NCBI RefSeq assembly: GCF_903933125.1
Contig: NZ_CAIZIZ010000470.1
Coordinates: 1 to 47,095, forward strand
Length of the DNA stretch: 47,095 nt
Reading direction: 5' to 3'
Origin: an uncultured Lamprocystis sp.
Lineage (GTDB): Bacteria; Pseudomonadota; Gammaproteobacteria; Chromatiales; Chromatiaceae
Every line of letters begins with the position of its first letter. Within the stretch, counting starts at the first letter, position 1. Under the pieces are notes generated by a model. The model did no database searches, was not told the origin of the DNA, and saw only the letters and a program-made list of their open reading frames with translations. Positions 43,054 to 47,095 of this stretch are shown piece after piece. Made by a program: the position numbers and the translations under genes.

Positions 43054-45192
43054 ATGAGCGAGACGGTCGATTTGAGATTGAAGGTCACCGAGGCCCTGAG
43101 TAAAGACGTGGGCCGTGCCTTCGCCCGCATGGACCCGGCGGACATGGCCCGCCTGGGCGTGGCCATCGGCGACATCGTCGAGGTGGAGGGCAAGCGCACG
43201 GCGGTCTGCAAGGTGCTGCCCGCCTTCAAGGACATTCGCGGCCAGGGTCGGGTGCAGTTGGACGGCATCAGCCGCGATAACGCGGGTGCCGGGCTCGACG
43301 AGTTCGTCGTCCTGCGGGTGACGGAACACGCCCCGGCGGACCGCATCACCCTGGCGCCGACCACCGTCACCCCCACTGAGCGGGACCTGCCCTATATCGG
43401 CAGCCTGCTCGACGGGCTGCCCGTCCGTGAGGGAGATCGCGTCCGCGTCACCCTGTTCGGCAGCCGTGCGACCGACTTCCGGGTGGCGGGTACCAGCCCG
43501 CGCGGCACCGTCATCATCAACCCGACCACGCAACTCGTCATCAGCGGACCCAAGGGCCAGAAAGCCGCGGCCGCGGCATCGGTCCCCAACCCGGTCTCCT
43601 ACGAGGACATCGGCGGCCTCAAGCCCCAGCTCCAGCGCATCCGCGAGATGATCGAGCTGCCGCTGCGCTATCCGGAGCTCTTCGACCGGCTCGGTATCGA
43701 TGCGCCCAAGGGCGTCTTGATGAAAGGCCCGCCGGGCTGCGGCAAGACCCTGATTGCCCGCACCATCGCCGCCGAAGCGGAGGCAAACTTCTTCTCGGTG
43801 AGCGGACCCGAGATCATCCACAAGTTCTACGGGGAGAGCGAGGCGCATCTGCGCAAGATCTTCCAGGAGGCCGGGGCCAAAGGACCCAGCATCATCTTCC
43901 TGGATGAGATCGACGCCATCGCCCCGAAGCGCGAGGGGACGCTGGGCGAGGTCGAGAAGCGGGTGGTGGCGCAGTTGCTCGCCCTGATGGACGGGCTCAA
44001 CCGCCGCGCCAACGTCATCGTCATCGCCGCCACCAACATGCCGGATCTGATCGATCCGGCGCTGCGTCGACCCGGACGCTTCGACCGCGAGATCGAGATC
44101 CCGATCCCGGACCGTAACGGCCGGCTGGAGATCCTCGAGATCCACAGCCGCGGTATGCCGCTCAAGGCCGACGTCGACATGCGCCACCTGGCCGATGTCA
44201 CGCACGGCTTCGTCGGTGCGGACTTGCAGGGCCTGTGCCGTGAGGCGGCCATGATCTGTCTGCGGCGCATCATGCCGGAGTTGGATCTCAGCCTGCAGAC
44301 GATTCCTTACGAACGCCTGGCCACACTCGAAATCTGCGGCGACGATTTCATCGAGGCCCTGCACGACGTGGAGCCGTCCGCGGTCCGCGAGGTCTTCGTC
44401 GAAATCCCGGACGTGAGCTGGGACGACGTCGGCGGTCTGCATCAGACCAAGGAACTCCTGAAAGAAGCCGTCGCCTGGCCGCTCAAATACCCGCACCTGT
44501 TCGAACAGGCCGGCGTGCGCCCGCCCAAGGGCATCCTGCTCGACGGCCCGCCCGGCTGCGGCAAGACCATGCTCGCCAAGGCGGTGGCCAATGAGACCCA
44601 GGTCAACGTCATCTCGATCAAGGGCCCGGCCCTGATGTCCAAGTATGTCGGCGAGTCCGAACGCGCCGTGCGTGAGATGTTCCACAAGGCCCGGCAGGCC
44701 GCCCCCTGCATCATGTTCTTCGACGAGATCGACGCCTTGGTGTCGGCCCGCGGCGGCGGCGGTGACAACCCGGTCGGCGAGCGCGTCCTGAGCCAGTTCC
44801 TGGCCGAAATGGACGGCATCGAAGACCTGCGCGGGGTCCTGGTCCTGGGAGCCACCAACCGGGTGGACATCCTCGACCCGGCGGTCCTCCGACCCGGACG
44901 CTTCGACGAGATCATCCGCATCCCGGTGCCGGACGACGAAGGACGCCAGGAAATCTTCAAGGTCCATCTGCGCGGCAAGCCCGTCACCCCCGGCATCGAT
45001 ATCGATACCCTGGTGCGCGACAGTGCCGGCTTCAGCGGGGCGGAGGTCGCCGCCGTCTGCAACCGCGCCGCTCTGGCCGCGGTGCGGCGCGCGGTGGCAA
45101 GCAATCCCGACGCGCCGGACCCGGAAGCAGTCAAGATCCTGATCGAGATGGCCGACCTGACGGCCGCGCTCGACTCGGTCAGAACCCGTTAG
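43054..45192 (+). CDS. CDC48/VAT-type double AAA+ ATPase
   Basis: The 712-residue protein has the CDC48 architecture. An N-domain occupies about 1-190 (FARMDPADMARLGVAIGDIV). D1 has Walker A GPPGCGKT at 225-232 and Walker B SIIFLDEIDAIAPKR, with the ALRRPGRFDREIEIP second region of homology. D2 has Walker A GPPGCGKT at 498-505, pore region KGPALMSKYVGESERAVREM, Walker B IMFFDEIDALVSARGG and VLRPGRFDEIIRIP. CDC48-type ATPases unfold or extract proteins. Related archaeal-type CDC48 genes recur in gas-vesicle clusters of several bacteria, suggesting disassembly or quality control of Gvp complexes. It is the last gene of the operon, before the terminator. Confidence 0.93.
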   Translation: MSETVDLRLKVTEALSKDVGRAFARMDPADMARLGVAIGDIVEVEGKRTAVCKVLPAFKDIRGQGRVQLDGISRDNAGAGLDEFVVLRVTEHAPADRITLAPTTVTPTERDLPYIGSLLDGLPVREGDRVRVTLFGSRATDFRVAGTSPRGTVIINPTTQLVISGPKGQKAAAAASVPNPVSYEDIGGLKPQLQRIREMIELPLRYPELFDRLGIDAPKGVLMKGPPGCGKTLIARTIAAEAEANFFSVSGPEIIHKFYGESEAHLRKIFQEAGAKGPSIIFLDEIDAIAPKREGTLGEVEKRVVAQLLALMDGLNRRANVIVIAATNMPDLIDPALRRPGRFDREIEIPIPDRNGRLEILEIHSRGMPLKADVDMRHLADVTHGFVGADLQGLCREAAMICLRRIMPELDLSLQTIPYERLATLEICGDDFIEALHDVEPSAVREVFVEIPDVSWDDVGGLHQTKELLKEAVAWPLKYPHLFEQAGVRPPKGILLDGPPGCGKTMLAKAVANETQVNVISIKGPALMSKYVGESERAVREMFHKARQAAPCIMFFDEIDALVSARGGGGDNPVGERVLSQFLAEMDGIEDLRGVLVLGATNRVDILDPAVLRPGRFDEIIRIPVPDDEGRQEIFKVHLRGKPVTPGIDIDTLVRDSAGFSGAEVAAVCNRAALAAVRRAVASNPDAPDPEAVKILIEMADLTAALDSVRTR

Positions 45193-45223
45193 GGGGGAAA
45201 GGCCTCAAGCCCGAGGCAGTCGT

Positions 45224-45264
45224 ACGGCGCGGTCCCGGTGAATGGGGCCGCGCCGTTTTTGTTT
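45224..45264 (+). terminator. Intrinsic terminator of the gas-vesicle operon
   Basis: ACGGCGCGGTCCC pairs with GGGGCCGCGCCGT around a short GGTGAAT loop, followed by TTTTTGTTTG. It lies 31 nt after the CDC48-type stop. Because the next gene converges from the other strand and ends at 45269, it may serve both. Confidence 0.9.
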
Positions 45265-45268
45265 GTCC

Positions 45269-46750
45269 TTACTCCTGCGCCTGCAGACGCAGGTCATGCT
45301 CGACCATGAAGACCTGCTGCACGGTGCCGGCGAGCAGCATGTCCGCCGGAGACTGGCCGTACCCGACAAATATCCGGAGTCCTTTCCAGCGCGTGACCGA
45401 GGCCTTCACGAAAATCTTGGCGAACGTGGTGGTCACCAGGTTACCGCTGTAACACGGCAGCATCGCGCCCCGTGGGATCTTGCGCCAGCCGAAGCGGGCT
45501 CCCGTCCAGTTCCAAAAGCCGTTATCCCGATCGAAGGCATAGATATACATCTTGCCGGTTTTGCCCAGATCAGCCGGGTCGACTGCCACCTTCAGGTCGA
45601 GATCCAGCAAGGATTCTTGGCTGTTGATGTATTCGTAAGTGGCGATGGGCGCGTCCAAATCGGCTGTCACGTCCTCCGCCTGTGCATAACGCTCGGAATC
45701 GTCCGGGTTGATATCGACCGGGATGTCCGCCTGGGGCCCCGGCGAGAAATCGATGGCATTGAGATCGATCTTGCGCAGAGACTGGTTAAAAAGCCCCTTG
45801 AAGTAGAGCGTGCGATGCGTGTGGTCACGGACCAGAGTGACACCGGTCACGTCATCATATCCAGTATCCACGTAGGCCCCCAGTGGGACATCGGCGCTGT
45901 TCATGAGGTGCAGCGCCTGAGCGACAGCGCCCATACGCGAATCGATCGGTTTGAGGAATTGACGGATCTTCGCCAGGAGCACGAAGCGATTGAGCGGCGG
46001 AAAACCGCCGGGCGCGCCATCCAGACCATCCAGGTTGCTGACCCCACTATACAAATTCAAGTTGTTCACTTGGACGGGGTAGGACGGAGAATTTGTCAGC
46101 ACACCCACATCGTCCACATAGTCCCCGTCGTAGATGTGCATGACCGACTCACCCTGGGCATCGCGAATCCACTCCACGATCATGGACGATCCCGCGGCAT
46201 CCCGCACCACCAGATGCAACGGAAGCACTTTCTCAATCACCTGAAAAAACCAGATCTGTGCATTCGACAGCGCCGCTTTCACCTGGGGCACGGAGTCATA
46301 TTGACTCAGAATCCAGGCCGGCACGTCGGGAATGAAGAGAGCCTGATCCTTAGCGTTCACCATGGTGGGATATCCCGCTTCGTCCAGCCAGAGCCAGGCG
46401 GCGGAAAGCCCCGTCTCGTTCATCCCGTCGAGATAAATGCGCTGACCCTTGTGGAACATCTTGACCAAGGGGTACAGGCCATCCTGACCGACAAAACCAT
46501 AGCGACTCGTCCATCTGAGACCCGCTTTGCCATCAATGGGATTTATCGACTGCCATATAGTCCCGCGGGGGACCTTGACGAACTGCGAACCGAACAGCTC
46601 GACCTTTGGGAAATCGAGCGTCCGTACCGAGACCACGTCGCCGTCACGGGTACTGGCGGGGTCAAGCATCACATCAGAACAGGCTTGACACTGCGCAAGC
46701 GACAATAACCAAAGCACACCGCCGAGCAGCGGGTAGCGCATGTTTTGCAC
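45269..46750 (-). CDS. Choloylglycine hydrolase / linear amide C-N hydrolase family protein
   Basis: The 493-residue secreted protein starts with a signal peptide (YPLLGGVLWLLSLAQCQA) and then Cys-Ser (ACSDVMLDPASTRDGDVVSV). The Cys right after cleavage fits the N-terminal nucleophile of the Ntn-hydrolase family (penicillin acylase V, bile-salt hydrolase). Family features include VVSVRTLDFPKVELFGSQFV, DGMNETGLSAAWLWLDEAGY, VLTNSPSYPVQ and GYDDVTGVTLVRDHTHRTLY. The C-terminal 120 residues (IYAFDRDNGFWNWTGARFGW, RIFVGYGQSPADMLLAG) form an extra domain beyond the usual 330-residue family. It may hydrolyse acyl amides such as acyl-homoserine lactones or other N-acyl compounds. It converges on the gas-vesicle operon. 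Confidence 0.85.
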   Translation of the reverse strand: MQNMRYPLLGGVLWLLSLAQCQACSDVMLDPASTRDGDVVSVRTLDFPKVELFGSQFVKVPRGTIWQSINPIDGKAGLRWTSRYGFVGQDGLYPLVKMFHKGQRIYLDGMNETGLSAAWLWLDEAGYPTMVNAKDQALFIPDVPAWILSQYDSVPQVKAALSNAQIWFFQVIEKVLPLHLVVRDAAGSSMIVEWIRDAQGESVMHIYDGDYVDDVGVLTNSPSYPVQVNNLNLYSGVSNLDGLDGAPGGFPPLNRFVLLAKIRQFLKPIDSRMGAVAQALHLMNSADVPLGAYVDTGYDDVTGVTLVRDHTHRTLYFKGLFNQSLRKIDLNAIDFSPGPQADIPVDINPDDSERYAQAEDVTADLDAPIATYEYINSQESLLDLDLKVAVDPADLGKTGKMYIYAFDRDNGFWNWTGARFGWRKIPRGAMLPCYSGNLVTTTFAKIFVKASVTRWKGLRIFVGYGQSPADMLLAGTVQQVFMVEHDLRLQAQE

Positions 46751-46836
46751 GAGTCGACTCCTTTGTTACGACACGAGGCAGGTCCCTCCGGGGCGTATCG
46801 GCGCATTGAGGGGGAGACCCAAACCCGGCGCTTATC

Positions 46837-46922
46837 GCCTTCCTACCTGATATCCGGACAGACCCTTGGTGTAGGGGCGGGTTTGAAACCCGCCCCTACG
46901 TCCGGTTATCACGTCCGATGGC
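46837..46922 (+). repeat. 86-nt direct repeat, right copy (flank of gas-vesicle locus)
   Basis: It matches 30550-30635 in the same orientation. Here the central hairpin is perfect: GTAGGGGCGGGTTTGAAACC continuing to CGCCCCTAC. Short outer inverted ends CTTATC (46831-46836) and GATAAG (46925-46930) frame this copy, as for a small palindromic element. Confidence 0.85.
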
Positions 46923-47095
46923 TAGATAAGGCGCCGCATGAGGCCCTATTTAGCTTAGAGGAGATCCGGTTCAGAAATTGCATATTAAAGACAACCGTTT
47001 GCAATTTCTTGATATGTTACTGAACTCTGACAATACGGCGCTTTCGGCACTTGATAGATTAAGCGTTGTAAATTATAGGATTTGTCAGTTTTAGC
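46923..47095. other. AT-rich end of window without a supported gene
   Basis: Composition drops sharply in GC after about 46940. An inverted repeat AGAAATTGCA (46973-46982) with TGCAATTTCT (47000-47009) is present. A short open frame from 46954 ends at a TAG at 47092-47094, but it has no recognisable content. I see no gene. Confidence 0.4.

Noticed and set aside
43009..44967. 652-aa minus-strand open frame
   Set aside because: It lies antisense to the CDC48-type gene. Its Asp/Gly/Leu-rich, motif-free sequence is a shadow of high-GC codon use.
46954..47094. Short open frame at the right edge
   Set aside because: 46 codons, no recognisable content and no clear start with ribosome-binding site.

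Overview
The window is a GC-rich (roughly mid-60s percent by eye) proteobacterial chromosome segment. The full gas-vesicle gene set, multiheme cytochromes, Uma2-type nucleases and many dispersed palindromes suggest a gas-vacuolate purple sulfur bacterium of the Chromatiaceae (Lamprocystis/Thiodictyon-like). This is inference: no photosynthesis gene, rRNA or tRNA was seen here to prove it.

Layout. 1-1000: tail of an unidentified gene, a 23-bp inverted repeat, a small ORF and a decapitated DNA methyltransferase. 1037-6656 (+): high-affinity phosphate operon pstS-pstC-pstA-pstB-phoU behind a Pho-box-like array of 11-bp-spaced repeats. 6657-9671: repeats, a Uma2 nuclease-fold gene, and a compact defence/competition block made of a stand-alone colicin-E3-type RNase, its probable antitoxin and an ImmA/IrrE metalloprotease. 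9793-13546 (-): three overlapping genes for a heptaheme cytochrome c, a membrane cytochrome b and an octaheme cytochrome c. 13746-17584 (-): phosphatidylserine synthase, a REP-associated transposase (RAYT) between two copies of a 73-nt palindromic repeat, and a GH13 amylase-like enzyme. 17728-22471 (-): PhoPQ-like two-component system with a PepSY protein and a small His-rich secreted protein, an MRJP/SMP-30-like secreted protein, and a beta-carbonic anhydrase. 22940-25852: VapBC-like toxin-antitoxin pair, a frameshifted DUF3883 gene, a 160-bp inverted repeat, a DUF29 gene and a Uma2 remnant. 25926-30280 (-): RND efflux pump and its membrane-fusion lipoprotein.

31050-45192 (+) is a complete gas-vesicle locus. 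Its first half encodes a regulatory block: an NtrC-type sigma54 activator, two GvpF/L proteins, a PAS-PAS histidine kinase and a single-domain receiver. A strong -24/-12 (sigma54) promoter lies ahead of gvpA. Then follow gvpA, a GvpC-like helical-repeat protein, gvpN, gvpV, a zinc-ribbon protein, gvpF, gvpG, a GvpA/J-family gene, gvpK, gvpJ, an unrecognised conserved-looking protein, an Hsp20-like GvpH and a CDC48-type double AAA+ ATPase, ending at a strong intrinsic terminator. The reading I favour is that the kinase and activator switch on sigma54 transcription of the structural genes, GvpF/G/K/J and the second GvpA/J protein nucleate and assemble the shell, and GvpN, GvpH and CDC48 provide ATP-driven chaperoning or remodelling.

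A choloylglycine-hydrolase-family gene (-) follows. Two direct copies of an 86-nt repeat, 30550-30635 and 46837-46922, bracket the whole gas-vesicle locus.
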